64,000 bases of DNA from Leucobacter sp. OH1287 (GCF_003859945.1 NZ_RQYM01000009.1:1-64000); one strand, 5' to 3'. Counted from the stretch's first letter, positions 18,552-28,197 are shown. Translations and numbers: made by a program. Notes: generated by a model from the sequence alone, not told the origin.

Positions 18552-20030
18552 CTAGTGCCGTCCGGTTATCACGTCAGCGATCTTCGCGATGGGCGAGGTG
18601 GTTTTACGACCGGCAAACTCTTGCCGATCCGCCACCCCGTATGCGGTGTAGAGGCCGCGCGTGGCAATCCAGCGCAGTGGCTCAAACTCCCAACGGCGGG
18701 CTCGATGATCCACCCACGGCATCTCGGTTAACTCGCTTCGCTCCCCGATAATCAGGTCGGTGAGGGTACGACCGGCGAGGTTTGTTGCGGCGACACCCGT
18801 GCCAACATAGCCGCCAGCCCAGGCGATGCCGGTGCTACGGTCGAGGCCGACGGTCGCCGACCAGTCCCGTGGCACGCCCAAAACCCCCGACCAGAGGTGT
18901 TCGATGCGGGTGTTTTGCAGCTGCGGGAAGAACCTGCGCAGCAGATCGCCGAGGGTTTGCGCGGTGACCGGCTGTGTTGTGCCGTCGTTGTCGGTGCGGG
19001 AACCGTACCGATAGGGCACCCCGCGCCCGCCGAACGCGATCCGGTCGTCAGCCGTCCGCTGCGCGTACATGTAGACGTGCGCGAAATCACCGAGCGTCTC
19101 CCCCTCACGCCAGCCGATTTCATCCCAAATCTCCGGCGCGATCGGTTCGGTTGCGATCATCGACGAGTTCATCGGCAGCCACAGCCGCTTCAGCCCCTTC
19201 AGGTTCGCGGTGAACCCCTCCGTCGCCCTCACCACAAAATCCGCCCGAACAGTGCCGTGATCGGTGATAACCTGCCCGCTCTCAAGCTCTATGGCGCGCG
19301 TCCCCTCGTAGATTGTGACGCCGAGCCGCGTAACAGCCTCCGCGAGCCCGCTAACCAGTTTTGCCGGGTGGATCCGGGCACAGTGCGGATGCCAGATCGC
19401 CGCGCGTGTCCCCGCGACGTTGATTTTCGCCCGCGCCTCAGATGCCTCAAGCAGTTGCAGGTCTGTTGACCGCCACCGCTGCTCTGCTGCAGCAAACCGT
19501 CTCAGCCTCGCCTCCTGGGCGGGCGTGTAGGCGACGTTGAACTCGCCGCCGCGTTTAATATCGGCGTCGACCCCCTCCAGCTCCGCCACCCGCATCACCT
19601 CGGTGACCGTCTGATTAAACAGGGTCTGGAACCGCTCGACGGTGTCGCGCGAGACGGGGCCGCTGGTGGATCCACTCGCCAAACCGCCGCCGAAACCACC
19701 GGGCAACCTGCCGAGGCCGCTGCGCCGCAAAAACGCCGCGAAACCACTCTGCTTAAGATACTGTTCCCGCCCGCCGGTTATCGAGTTGGTGAGCCAGCCG
19801 CCGTTTCTGCCGCTCGCTCCGTAACCGGCGTGCTCCTGCTCAATCACCGCGATTTTCAGGTTCGGGCGTGCCTGTTTCAGGTAGTAGGCGGTCCACAACC
19901 CGGTAAATCCCGCGCCAACAATCGCGACATCGACGGTGAGATCACCGGGCAGGCCCGGGCGCCGCGACGGCTGCCCGAGCTGGTGCCACCAGTGAGAGGT
20001 TTTGCCGTTAATCATGCTGCCTGTAGCCAC
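18552..20030 (-). CDS. FAD-dependent amine oxidoreductase (DAO family, PuuB-like)
   Basis: 492 residues. A Rossmann FAD site VAIVGAGFTGLWTAYYL lies near residue 34 and GASGRNGGWL follows, both typical of the DAO family that includes gamma-glutamylputrescine oxidase, glycine oxidase and sarcosine oxidase. A Gly/Ser-rich insert at about 100-125 carries a GGATCC motif. The GTG at 20030 and the ATG at 20015 are both possible starts. It lies 17 bp after the aldehyde dehydrogenase gene, and the two could oxidise an amine to an aldehyde and then an acid. Exact substrate unknown. Confidence 0.8.
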   Translation of the reverse strand: MATGSMINGKTSHWWHQLGQPSRRPGLPGDLTVDVAIVGAGFTGLWTAYYLKQARPNLKIAVIEQEHAGYGASGRNGGWLTNSITGGREQYLKQSGFAAFLRRSGLGRLPGGFGGGLASGSTSGPVSRDTVERFQTLFNQTVTEVMRVAELEGVDADIKRGGEFNVAYTPAQEARLRRFAAAEQRWRSTDLQLLEASEARAKINVAGTRAAIWHPHCARIHPAKLVSGLAEAVTRLGVTIYEGTRAIELESGQVITDHGTVRADFVVRATEGFTANLKGLKRLWLPMNSSMIATEPIAPEIWDEIGWREGETLGDFAHVYMYAQRTADDRIAFGGRGVPYRYGSRTDNDGTTQPVTAQTLGDLLRRFFPQLQNTRIEHLWSGVLGVPRDWSATVGLDRSTGIAWAGGYVGTGVAATNLAGRTLTDLIIGERSELTEMPWVDHRARRWEFEPLRWIATRGLYTAYGVADRQEFAGRKTTSPIAKIADVITGRH

Positions 20031-20047
20031 TCTCCAATCCTAACTAG

Positions 20048-21508
20048 CTAGTCGCCGATGTGGATCACGGCGGTGCGCAGATCCGTCATATCGTGCAGCG
20101 TGTACATTCCACCGATCCGCCCCCAACCGGTGCCTTTGCCGCCCGCGCCGCCGAACGGCATGTTGATATCCCACCAACCGTTTGACTCGTTTAGCAGCAC
20201 CTGACCGGTCTCAATCTCCTCCAGGAAGCGATAACCGCGGGCAATATCGCGGGTGAACACCGCCGATTGCAGCCCGAGCGGATCCGCGTTGGCGATCCGC
20301 AGCGCGTCATCGTCGTCCGCCGCCGTAATAATCGGCAGCACTGGCCCGAACGATTCCTCGCGCGACAGCAGCGAATCCTCGGCAACGCCGTCAACAATCG
20401 TGAAGTTGTAGTAGAGGTCGGTTGGGTAGCCACTCGCCCGGCCGCCGCCGCAGAGAATATCGAAGCCGAGCTCGCGAGCCTGCGCCAGGTGGCGATCCAT
20501 TTTCGCAGCGACTCCCTCATTGTTGAGCGGCCCCAGGTTGGTTTCTTCTGCGAGTGGATCCCCCAGCCGCACCGTCCGCTCCGCGTAGTCGAGGGCGGCC
20601 GCAACGAAGGCGTCGTGGGCGTCCCGATGCACAATCACGCGCTCGGTTGCGCAACACACCTGACCGGAGCAGTAAAACGCTGAATCTACCGCAGCTTTTG
20701 CGGCGCGCTCCAGGTTTGCGTCGTCGAGCACAACAACCGGCCCGTTACCCGAGCACTCCATCACGGAGCGCTTCAAACCGGCGGTTGCCTGGATTTTCGC
20801 GCCGGTTGCGCTGGATCCAATAAACCCGATCGCGTCAATGCCCGGGTGCGCAACCAACTGCGCCCCAAACTCGCCCTCACCGGGCAGAATACTGACAAGC
20901 CCGGCGGGCAACCCGGCATCCTCCAGCAGTGACGCGAGCTTCAGCAGCGCGAGCGAGGTTGTGATGGGTGGTTTTACAACCAGCGCGTTACCGGTTGCGA
21001 GGCCGGGCGCGGCAAACTCGGCAAACATCAAAACCGGGAAGTTCCACGGTGTGATAATCCCCCAGGTGCCTACCGCCTGCCGCCAGGTGTGCATCCGCTT
21101 TTGTGGATCGCTCGACGGCAGCGTCTCACCGTAGAGCCGTTTCGCATCCTCCGCGTGCAGGTGAAAGAGCTCCGCCGCCTCGTTTAGGTCGGCGCGCGAC
21201 TCGGTTATCGGCTTGCCCTGTTCGTAGGTTTGTAGGAGCGCGAGCTCCTCAATGTGCTCCTTGATTTTGTCGCCGATGCGGTGACAGACTGCGGCTCGGT
21301 CAAACACCGAGAGCTTCCGCCACTGCCGCTGGGCGGCTCTCGCAGCAGCAACCGCGCGGTCAAGATCGGCGGATGAAGGAACCGGCAGCGCCGCAAGCTG
21401 CTCACCCGTCGCGGGGCTCACCACCTCAAAACGCTCACCGGAGGTGCCAGCGGTAAACTCGCCGGCAATGTAGAGCTGTTCAATCGGGGTTGGAATCTGC
21501 AGTGACAT
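20048..21508 (-). CDS. NAD(P)-dependent aldehyde dehydrogenase
   Basis: 486 residues from the ATG at 21508, chosen because AAAGGGAG precedes it and the upstream extension is not family-like. ALDH motifs are visible: PWNFPVLMF, the NAD-binding GFIGSSATG, the catalytic Glu in MECSGNGP (about 251) and the nucleophile Cys285 in GQVCCA. Such enzymes oxidise aminoaldehydes, betaine aldehyde or succinate semialdehyde. It precedes an amine-oxidising flavoprotein in the same operon and follows a structured leader at 21582-21685. Confidence 0.9.
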   Translation of the reverse strand: MSLQIPTPIEQLYIAGEFTAGTSGERFEVVSPATGEQLAALPVPSSADLDRAVAAARAAQRQWRKLSVFDRAAVCHRIGDKIKEHIEELALLQTYEQGKPITESRADLNEAAELFHLHAEDAKRLYGETLPSSDPQKRMHTWRQAVGTWGIITPWNFPVLMFAEFAAPGLATGNALVVKPPITTSLALLKLASLLEDAGLPAGLVSILPGEGEFGAQLVAHPGIDAIGFIGSSATGAKIQATAGLKRSVMECSGNGPVVVLDDANLERAAKAAVDSAFYCSGQVCCATERVIVHRDAHDAFVAAALDYAERTVRLGDPLAEETNLGPLNNEGVAAKMDRHLAQARELGFDILCGGGRASGYPTDLYYNFTIVDGVAEDSLLSREESFGPVLPIITAADDDDALRIANADPLGLQSAVFTRDIARGYRFLEEIETGQVLLNESNGWWDINMPFGGAGGKGTGWGRIGGMYTLHDMTDLRTAVIHIGD

Positions 21509-21581
21509 TGTTACTCCCTTTCGATTTTTGATTGTGCCGGGCATACGCCACGGCAAGCCTAAGCAGCGGCGGGTGGATACC

Positions 21582-21685
21582 ACCGGGGTCGGCAAAAGCG
21601 CAGGCCACAGGGTTTGGCCTGAGAGAGATTGCGCGGATCGGAACTGTGGCACAGGCGGACACCGCCCCGGAGCTCTGACCCCGGT
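21582..21685 (-). ncRNA. Glycine-riboswitch-like leader of the aldehyde dehydrogenase operon
   Basis: Read on the minus strand, a 9-bp closing stem (ACCGGGGTC/GACCCCGGT) brackets about 85 nt. Inside is CCGATCCGCGCAATCTCTC followed by TCAGGCCAAA, close to the glycine aptamer core CCGAAGGAGCAA...CTCTCAGGCAAA. The partner GGGAGAG near the 5' end is not intact (CAGAGCTCC instead), so it is degenerate or a variant. It ends about 75 nt before the ALDH start. A single aptamer only. Confidence 0.4.
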
Positions 21686-21828
21686 TAAACAGTGTTCTAG
21701 GGATTACCGTGTGCCTCATTACTGTTCACCACCGCTGCCGCGAGTGTGTGGATACAAAGTTACCACCGCTTAGATACGAACGCATAGATTTGGCGGCGTT
21801 TGGCGCAACTTCTAAGCGTTGTTTCAGG

Positions 21829-22404
21829 CTATCGCTTCGCTATGTAGCTGTGCGGCGGCGACAGCACAGCCAACTGCGCGAAGCCGTGATCCTGCAGCAT
21901 TCTGGCAAAAATATAGCCGGCGGCGAGCGCGTCGGCGAGCGCCTCGTGGTGGTGTTCGAGCGGCACTCCGAAATAGTGCTGGTAGACGCTCGGCAGCCTT
22001 CTGCTCGGCAGTTTGTCGTGCAGCAGAATGCGCGCGAGCTTCAGGGTGCAGTGTCTGGGGTTGGTGAGCGGATCGAGTCGGTAGGCGTGATTGAGAGCGT
22101 CCAGCACGGATCCATCAAATGCCATATTGTGCGCGACAATCGGACTGTCACCGATAAACTCGACGATCTGGCGCGATGCGGCCTGCCAGTTGGGTGCCGT
22201 TGCAACGTCTGCCGGGCGGATCCCGTGGATCCCGATGTTTCCCGCGTCAAACCAGTCGGCTCCTTGCGGTGGCTTGAGCAGCGTCTGCATCGTGGTGATC
22301 CCGCCGTCGCTGGTAAATCTCGCAAGCCCGATGGCGCACGCGGACTCCGGCCGCGAGTTAGCGGTCTCGAAGTCCAACGCCACGAAGTGTTTCACGTGAA
22401 ACAT
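21829..22404 (-). CDS. DnaQ-like DEDDh 3'-5' exonuclease
   Basis: 191 residues. The Exo I motif ALDFETAN gives Asp11 and Glu13. A later AHNMAFDGSVLD and a C-terminal HHEALADALAA supply the remaining acidic residues and the His of the DEDDh family. It is a stand-alone exonuclease related to the DNA polymerase III epsilon subunit, acting in DNA or RNA trimming. The first six codons (MFHVKH) are encoded by a perfect parS site, so ParB binding would cover its start. Divergence from the ALDH operon is not seen; both run on the minus strand. Confidence 0.88.
   Translation of the reverse strand: MFHVKHFVALDFETANSRPESACAIGLARFTSDGGITTMQTLLKPPQGADWFDAGNIGIHGIRPADVATAPNWQAASRQIVEFIGDSPIVAHNMAFDGSVLDALNHAYRLDPLTNPRHCTLKLARILLHDKLPSRRLPSVYQHYFGVPLEHHHEALADALAAGYIFARMLQDHGFAQLAVLSPPHSYIAKR
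22388..22403. promoter_or_regulatory. parS site 1 (over the exonuclease start)
   Basis: Perfect TGTTTCACGTGAAACA, the consensus bound by ParB to nucleate the partition complex. The ATG of the exonuclease shares its last bases. It is about 20 kb from oriC on the left arm. Confidence 0.95.
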
Positions 22405-22478
22405 CTTAGCCAGCCCAGCCGGATCTGAGCCTGATTTAACACGCGAAACACTCCGTGTGGCGAGTGCGGCAGCGGCCG

Positions 22479-23852
22479 CTAGTCGACGTTGATGGTTCTG
22501 ATCAGCGCGGTGTCAACCTTGGTGGTTTTGCGCAGAGCCGCGTAGAGGATCGCGGCGAGCACCGCCGTCACAATCGGTCCCCAGGTGGCGCCCGCTCCCC
22601 CGCCGAACTGGATCAGCGCGATGCCGATTGCGGTCGGAACCAGCCAGGCGATCATGCCCGCGCGGTTGAACACCCGGTAGTGCTCGTCACCGATCGCAGC
22701 GTGCTCCTGCCGCTTACCGCGATTCAGCAGAATGTGGGTGACTGCGATAGCAACCCAGGCGGTTACCAGCACGCCCTGCCAGGCGAGCGCCAGCAACAGA
22801 TACTGCACAATCGGCAACAGCATCATCAGGAAGATAATCACCGAGGTGATAATCACCCAGACCACATTCGGCAGCTTCAGCCGCAGCACCTTTTCACCGA
22901 AGATGCGCAGGTTTGCCGCTCCCAGGTAGTAGTTGGCGGTGTTGATGCGGGTCTGTGACGCGAAAACAACCAGCAGGCCGAACAGTCCCATCATCTGCAC
23001 AAGTCCCGCCGCGATGCCGGTCTCGGAGGTTTCAACGCCCGGGATCATAAAGGTGAGGAAAACCCCGAAGAAGCCGTTAACCCCGTAAGCGAAGATATAA
23101 AACAGCGGGCCGAACGTGATCCGCTGATGGTAGCGGGTGTCCTTACGCTTGCCGAGCGCAGCGAAGTCCATAGTGAACATCATCATAATCCAGATGCCCA
23201 TGTAGCCCGCGTAGGTGGCGAGCCAGCCCGGTCCACCCATCGCCAAATCCAGCTGCGGGGTCTGGTGGGTAAGCCACTCGTCGTTATAGCCGTACTGCAC
23301 AACCGCCCAGATTGCGGCGATAATGAAGCCTCCCCAGTAGAGTGGCATCAGCCAGGCGTTGAGCTTGTCGAGGAATCGCCGCACCCCGCCGATCACCAGC
23401 GGAGTCGAGTAGATGACGACGATCAGGTACCACATCCAGGTTTCGCCGCCGAACGCGGTCTGGAACGCGTACGCCACAATACTGCCCTCAAACACGGCGT
23501 AGTAGATGGCGATCAGCGCAAAGATCAGGGTCGCTATCTGAGCGCCTGACTTGCCGAGGATTGTGCGGGAGAACAGCGCCACCGTTGTACGATTCGCGAT
23601 TGCGTACTTGGTAAGCAGCATGTTGATTAGCGCGTAGGTGACAATCGTGAGCGCGATACCGATAAAGGCGTTGAGCGTGCCGTACGCCGCCGCCATTGCC
23701 GCGCCGATGTAGACGAAGAACATCGCGCTGATAACACCGTAGAACGCCATGGTAAGCGGCCCGCGACGCATCTGGTCGGAATCATCGCCCTGCCGTGCCA
23801 GGGCGTCGGTTGCCTCCACGTCGGAGTTGGATCCGGTTAGGTTAAAGGACAT
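22479..23852 (-). CDS. NCS1-family permease (cytosine/purine/hydantoin type)
   Basis: 457 residues with about twelve membrane helices and little else. The sequence style (MRRGPLTMAFYGVISAMFFVYIGAAMA near the start, a long helix pair with GGVRRFLDKLNAWLMPLYWGG) fits the nucleobase:cation symporter 1 family, whose members carry cytosine, allantoin or hydantoins with Na+ or H+. It lies downstream of hyuA and hyuB, separated by a 201-bp gap with a hairpin, so uptake of a hydantoin-like substrate is a reasonable inference. Confidence 0.85.
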   Translation of the reverse strand: MSFNLTGSNSDVEATDALARQGDDSDQMRRGPLTMAFYGVISAMFFVYIGAAMAAAYGTLNAFIGIALTIVTYALINMLLTKYAIANRTTVALFSRTILGKSGAQIATLIFALIAIYYAVFEGSIVAYAFQTAFGGETWMWYLIVVIYSTPLVIGGVRRFLDKLNAWLMPLYWGGFIIAAIWAVVQYGYNDEWLTHQTPQLDLAMGGPGWLATYAGYMGIWIMMMFTMDFAALGKRKDTRYHQRITFGPLFYIFAYGVNGFFGVFLTFMIPGVETSETGIAAGLVQMMGLFGLLVVFASQTRINTANYYLGAANLRIFGEKVLRLKLPNVVWVIITSVIIFLMMLLPIVQYLLLALAWQGVLVTAWVAIAVTHILLNRGKRQEHAAIGDEHYRVFNRAGMIAWLVPTAIGIALIQFGGGAGATWGPIVTAVLAAILYAALRKTTKVDTALIRTINVD

Positions 23853-23910
23853 GATTAGTGCTCCTCATTGAGTTGGGGATAGAGGTTAGGGATAGAGATT
23901 TAGATTTAGG

Positions 23911-23948
23911 GGTCAGAACCGGGATCGGAACCGGGGTCAGAACCGGGG
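23911..23948. repeat. Short GGTCAGAACCGGGG tandem repeat
   Basis: Three imperfect 12-13-bp units (GGTCAGAACCGGG, ATCGGAACCGGGG, TCAGAACCGGGG) upstream of the permease gene, next to a second small repeat (GGGATAGAG, TTAGATTTAG) at about 23870-23910. Confidence 0.7.
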
Positions 23949-24018
23949 ATTATCGAAAATTGGCACAGGCCAGGTAAGGCCCGGGTCAGCGGGCTTGTTA
24001 AGAATGCCTGATAAAGCA

Positions 24019-24044
24019 GCGGGGTGAGCCGAAGCCCACCCCGC
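24019..24044 (-). terminator. Terminator after hyuB
   Basis: GCGGGGTG/CACCCCGC stem of 8 bp with a further GC/GC pair and GAA-type loop, followed on the minus strand by TGCTTTAT. It separates hyuAB from the permease. Confidence 0.6.
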
Positions 24045-24053
24045 CGTCACTGT

Positions 24054-26021
24054 CTACCAGCGTGTTATTGTGCGACCGCGCAGGCTGTCACGATACTGTC
24101 TGGTCGATTCGGCGAACAGCTCACCGGTTCCCCAGTCGAGCACAACGCCGTACTGGCGGATCACATCCAGCACGTCCAGCTCCCCGGCGCGGTAGCGCTC
24201 AGCAACCCGCTCCGGGTCGGTTTGCATCCACTCCTGCCGGTTTGCGGCGATGTGTTCCCGCTGCTGCTTGGTGGCTTCGGCGTCGAGTTCGTACTGGTCG
24301 AGCTCCGGATCAATCTCGCGGATCACAACACCGTAGTCTTTCGCAGCGCGATCCACCGAGACGTAACCGTCGATTACGTCCTCCAGCACCGCCTCCGGGT
24401 CGCGCTCCAGCGGATCCCCGAAGCCACCGCCGCCAGCGGACGGGCGCGTGAACTCGTCACCCGCTTTCACCGGCACCGAGGAGAATACGGAGCCGAGGTA
24501 CTGCTCGTCGGGGGTGCCGCGATTCAGCCACACACCGTGTGGAGAGGATGGCAGGCCGCCCTCGATTCCCCAGGTGATTGAGCGTGACCGGTCACAGCAG
24601 TAGCTCATCACAGTGCTTTCGGCGTCGGTGAGGATGCCGCCTTTGTTAACACCGCAGCCACCGCGGAAGCGTCCGGGGCCGCCCGAGTCGGTTGCGATGG
24701 AGTGCTCGGTTGTCACAACCGGGCTGAGGCGCTCCTGCCCCTCCAGCGGCTGCACCGCGAGGCCCGCACCGAACACCGGCGCGGTTGCACTGGATCCGTC
24801 TTTGCTGGAGCGTCCACCCCAGCCGCCGGCCATCCAGTCGTACCACATGAAGTACGGTTTGCTGCTGTCGCGGGCGTCGCGGCCACCAACGAGCAGGTAC
24901 TCGAGGTTGAACGCGCACGCCATCGCCCGCTGCGGCATAATCTGCGACCACAGCTCGAACACGGCATTCATAATCTTCTCGTGCGGGCCGGAACAGAAAC
25001 CGGTTACCGCGTTTGGCCAGCCGGCGTTAACGACTGTGCCCTCAGGGCCAATGTCGGCGGTGACCGCGCGATAGAAACCGGAGTTGAGCGGCACCTCCGG
25101 GAAGAAGGTTTTGGTGCCGGAGTAGAGCGACGAGTGGGTTGTGCCGTATCCCGAGTTGAGGAACGAGGCAACCGCGGGCGCTGAACCGTTCAGATCGTAG
25201 TGGATCCCGGTCTCGTCGAGGGTGAGTTTCACCCGAATCGGCACAAGGCCCTCGCCCTGGGCTGGATCCGCGTCCAGGTAGTCGACGGTCTCCCAGGTGC
25301 CACGTGGCAGCTCTCGAATCTGCGCGAGAACGGTGCGCTCAACATAATCCTGGGTTTCCTGCATCGCCTCAACAACGGTGTCTTTGCCGTAGCGATCCAC
25401 TAGCCGCAAAAGCTCCCGCTCACAGACCGCGGTTGCTTCTGACTGCGCGTGCAGATCACCCATCGCAATCTCGGGTGCGCGAGTGTTTGAGACGATCAGC
25501 TGGGCGACATCGTGCAGGAATTTGCCGCGATGCCAGATCCGCACCGGTGGGATTCTAACGCCCTCACCGAAGTGGTCGCGCGCGTCAACGTAGAAGGATC
25601 CGGGGACAACACCGCCGATGTCAGCCCAGTGCCCCTTGTTTTGAGAGAACGCGATAATCTCACCCTCCGAGAAGATCGGCCGAACAAACGACACGTCGTT
25701 GAAGTGGGTGCCGCCGCGGTACGGGTCGTTAATCATAAACACGTCGCCGGGGTTGATGTCGTCGCCGAACTCCTCCATCACCGCTTTCGCCTGGAAGTGC
25801 AGTGTGCCAACGTGCACCGCAATGTCGGCGGATCCCTGCATCACCGTGTTGCCCTCTGCGTCGCAGAGCGCTGATGAAAAGTCGCGCGAGTAGATGACGA
25901 AGGAGTAGCAGGTTCGAAGAATCTGCTCGCTCATAAGATCCACCGCGGTGGCAAAGGCGTTTTTCAGAACCTCAAATGTTACTGGATCGAGTTTTCGCCC
26001 AGTATCTACTGCGTTGTTCAC
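24054..26021 (-). CDS. hyuB: Hydantoinase B / oxoprolinase-type subunit
   Basis: 655 residues, normal for HyuB. Conserved landmarks include DPVTFEVLKNAF at the N-terminus, DFSSALCD, HVGTLHFQ, DVFMINDPYRGGTHFNDV and the C-terminal GGGGFGDPLERDP. HyuA and HyuB together form ATP-dependent hydantoinases, 5-oxoprolinases or related acetophenone and acetone carboxylases. The start overlaps hyuA by 4 bp, so the two are made together. The precise ring opened cannot be told from sequence alone. Confidence 0.9.
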   Translation of the reverse strand: MNNAVDTGRKLDPVTFEVLKNAFATAVDLMSEQILRTCYSFVIYSRDFSSALCDAEGNTVMQGSADIAVHVGTLHFQAKAVMEEFGDDINPGDVFMINDPYRGGTHFNDVSFVRPIFSEGEIIAFSQNKGHWADIGGVVPGSFYVDARDHFGEGVRIPPVRIWHRGKFLHDVAQLIVSNTRAPEIAMGDLHAQSEATAVCERELLRLVDRYGKDTVVEAMQETQDYVERTVLAQIRELPRGTWETVDYLDADPAQGEGLVPIRVKLTLDETGIHYDLNGSAPAVASFLNSGYGTTHSSLYSGTKTFFPEVPLNSGFYRAVTADIGPEGTVVNAGWPNAVTGFCSGPHEKIMNAVFELWSQIMPQRAMACAFNLEYLLVGGRDARDSSKPYFMWYDWMAGGWGGRSSKDGSSATAPVFGAGLAVQPLEGQERLSPVVTTEHSIATDSGGPGRFRGGCGVNKGGILTDAESTVMSYCCDRSRSITWGIEGGLPSSPHGVWLNRGTPDEQYLGSVFSSVPVKAGDEFTRPSAGGGGFGDPLERDPEAVLEDVIDGYVSVDRAAKDYGVVIREIDPELDQYELDAEATKQQREHIAANRQEWMQTDPERVAERYRAGELDVLDVIRQYGVVLDWGTGELFAESTRQYRDSLRGRTITRW

Positions 26022-28057
26022 TGGTTGCTCCCTTCAAGATGAATTCTGATGTTTAGCCACTCGTCAATCTCAGCGTGAGTGTTCGGTGGCACAACGGTTG
26101 TCGCGTCGAGCTGGTTAATAATTGCGGGGCCGTCAAGCGCTGTTCCGGCGCCGAGTTTCGCGCGGTCGTAGACGGGTGTGTCAACCCAGCTGCCGTCAAA
26201 GTACACTGGCCTGACCTGCTCTGGTTCGCCCGGGCCGCCCGGCACAACCGGTGCCGCAGCGAAGTTTGGTTTCGGAGTGCGTCCAACCGCGCGCAGCTGC
26301 AGCTGGTAAAGCTCAACCGCTGCTTTGTCGTTGCGGAACGCAAACTCCCGCTCGTGCTGCCGGTGGAACGCCTCAACCGCCTCCTGCAGCGCGCCCGGGC
26401 CGGTGCCCATCGGCACAACCAGCGAACGCCACTGACCGGTGTAGCGCATTGAGACGAGTCGCTGCAGCACCGCATCCTGTGAGCTAACACCCTCGTGTTG
26501 TAGGCGCAGGGTCGCCTCCTGTTCAAGCTTCACAAACGCCTCCTCCAGCTCGGCCGCGTCGGTTTCGGCGACATTACCGGAGTGCATCTGTGACAGGTCG
26601 TGTTGAATATCAACGAGCAGACAGCCGGCCGCCGCCGTCACACCGGGGTGCGGTGGCACAATCACGGTCGGGATGCTCAGCTCCCGCGCAACATCGACGC
26701 CGTGCAGGGCGCCCGCGCCCCCGAAGGCGAGCAGGGCAAAATCGCGTGGATCATATCCACGGCGGATCGAGATCAGCCTCACCGCGTCAGCCATGTTGGC
26801 GTTCGCGACCTTAATAATCGCCTCCGCCGCCTCCGCGAGTCCAAGCCCGAGCGGCTCCGCGATAACGCGCTTCACCGCTTCCTCGCTGAGCTCTTTGCGC
26901 AGTGTTTTTGCGCCGCCCGCAAGATCGGTTCCGAGCCTGCCAAGGATCACGTTGGCATCGGTGTTGGTTGGTTCGGTGCCGCCGGTATCGTAGCACGCCG
27001 GTCCCGGATCCGCACCCGCTGACTGGGGACCGTTACGCAGCGAGCCCGCGATGTCGATGTGGGCGAGGGATCCACCACCGGCGCCGATTGTCAGCACCTC
27101 GATTGACGGGAAGATGATCGGGTGGCCGTATTCAACCTCCCACTCCTGGGTGACGCGCAGCTCACCGTCAGCAACGAGCGCGATGTCGGTTGAGGTGCCG
27201 CCCATGTCGAGGCTGACCGCGTTTGCGTAGCCGCACTGGTTGGCGATGTGTTTCGCGGAGATTGCGCCGGCCGCGATGCCCGAGGCGGCGAGCCTGACCG
27301 GGTAGCGCTGCACCATGCGCGGTGTCATTGAGCCGCCGCCGGAGTGGAGCAGCAGCAGGTCGCCACGATAGCCGTTTAGTTTCAGCTGTTCTGCCAGCCG
27401 GTTAACGTAGCCGGAGACGAGCGGCGCGAGCACCGCGTTTGCGACGGCGGTGTTAAAGCGGCCGTACTCGAAAATTTCTGGCAGGATCTCGGCAGACGTT
27501 GTGACAGTTGCTCCGGGGATCTCCTCCTCCAGGATCTCCCGCATCCGCAGCTCGTTGGCGGGGTTTGCGAAGGAGTTGATGAAACAGACCGCGATTGTTG
27601 TTGTGCCGCGTTTGCGCAACAGCGCCGCGAGTTTCCGCGCCTCCGCCTCGTCCAGGTTGGTGATAACGTTGCCCGAGTAGTCGGTGCGCTCGGTCACCTC
27701 GAAGCGGTCGCGGCGTTTAATGTATGGCCCGGTGACGTCTTTGTAGGCGTCCCAGAGATCGTCTTTGGTGCCGTCGCGGATCTCGATGACATCGCGGAAT
27801 CCCTTGGTTGTGACGAGCGCCGCTGAAGCGAAGTTGCGGGTGATTAGCGCGTTGGTTGCGACGGTTGTGCCGTGTGAGAACAGCACCACGTCGGAGAGGT
27901 CAATCTCGGCGCGTTTTACACCGTCCATCACCGCAAGCATTGGATCGTGCGGGGTTGACGGCACCTTGGTTACGGTCATGGTTTGGGCATCGTCATCAAA
28001 GATTGCGACGTCTGTGAAGGTGCCTCCAACGTCAACCGCTACTCTTAGTTTTGACAT
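26018..28057 (-). CDS. hyuA: Hydantoinase A / oxoprolinase-type ATP-binding subunit
   Basis: 679 residues. The N-terminal DVGGTFTDVAIFD and the FSHGTTVATNALI and SLDMGGTSTDIALV motifs are the ATPase core of HyuA. This subunit phosphorylates or activates the substrate for hydrolysis with HyuB. It is the first gene after the divergent promoter region shared with the PucR regulator, and a strong AGGAGG precedes the ATG. A GGGSLAHID segment lies close to residue 330, as usual. Confidence 0.9.
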   Translation of the reverse strand: MSKLRVAVDVGGTFTDVAIFDDDAQTMTVTKVPSTPHDPMLAVMDGVKRAEIDLSDVVLFSHGTTVATNALITRNFASAALVTTKGFRDVIEIRDGTKDDLWDAYKDVTGPYIKRRDRFEVTERTDYSGNVITNLDEAEARKLAALLRKRGTTTIAVCFINSFANPANELRMREILEEEIPGATVTTSAEILPEIFEYGRFNTAVANAVLAPLVSGYVNRLAEQLKLNGYRGDLLLLHSGGGSMTPRMVQRYPVRLAASGIAAGAISAKHIANQCGYANAVSLDMGGTSTDIALVADGELRVTQEWEVEYGHPIIFPSIEVLTIGAGGGSLAHIDIAGSLRNGPQSAGADPGPACYDTGGTEPTNTDANVILGRLGTDLAGGAKTLRKELSEEAVKRVIAEPLGLGLAEAAEAIIKVANANMADAVRLISIRRGYDPRDFALLAFGGAGALHGVDVARELSIPTVIVPPHPGVTAAAGCLLVDIQHDLSQMHSGNVAETDAAELEEAFVKLEQEATLRLQHEGVSSQDAVLQRLVSMRYTGQWRSLVVPMGTGPGALQEAVEAFHRQHEREFAFRNDKAAVELYQLQLRAVGRTPKPNFAAAPVVPGGPGEPEQVRPVYFDGSWVDTPVYDRAKLGAGTALDGPAIINQLDATTVVPPNTHAEIDEWLNIRIHLEGSNQ

Positions 28058-28104
28058 TTACTAACCTCCTTTGGTGTGGTTCGGCGTTGAATAGTAAGTA
28101 CCAA

Positions 28105-28154
28105 CCTAATTTAGGTGCTGGCGCCACCGCAATGTGTAATTTGAGAAAATTACA
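28105..28154. promoter_or_regulatory. Two inverted repeats in the hyuA-pucR divergent region
   Basis: CCTAATTTAGG at 28105-28115 is an 11-bp palindrome. TGTAATTT-GAGA-AAATTACA at 28135-28154 is a perfect 8-bp inverted repeat. Both are in the 140-bp space between hyuA and the PucR gene and are candidate PucR operators. Confidence 0.5.
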
Positions 28155-28162
28155 GAAGCTCT

Positions 28163-28191
28163 TTGTAAAAAACACAATCGCGGGCTAAACT
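28163..28191 (+). promoter_or_regulatory. Promoter giving a leaderless pucR mRNA
   Basis: TTGTAA (28163-28168), 17-bp spacer, TAAACT (28186-28191). The ATG of the regulator at 28198 lies where transcription should start, and no ribosome site precedes it, so the mRNA is probably leaderless. Confidence 0.55.
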
Positions 28192-28197
28192 TACCGT

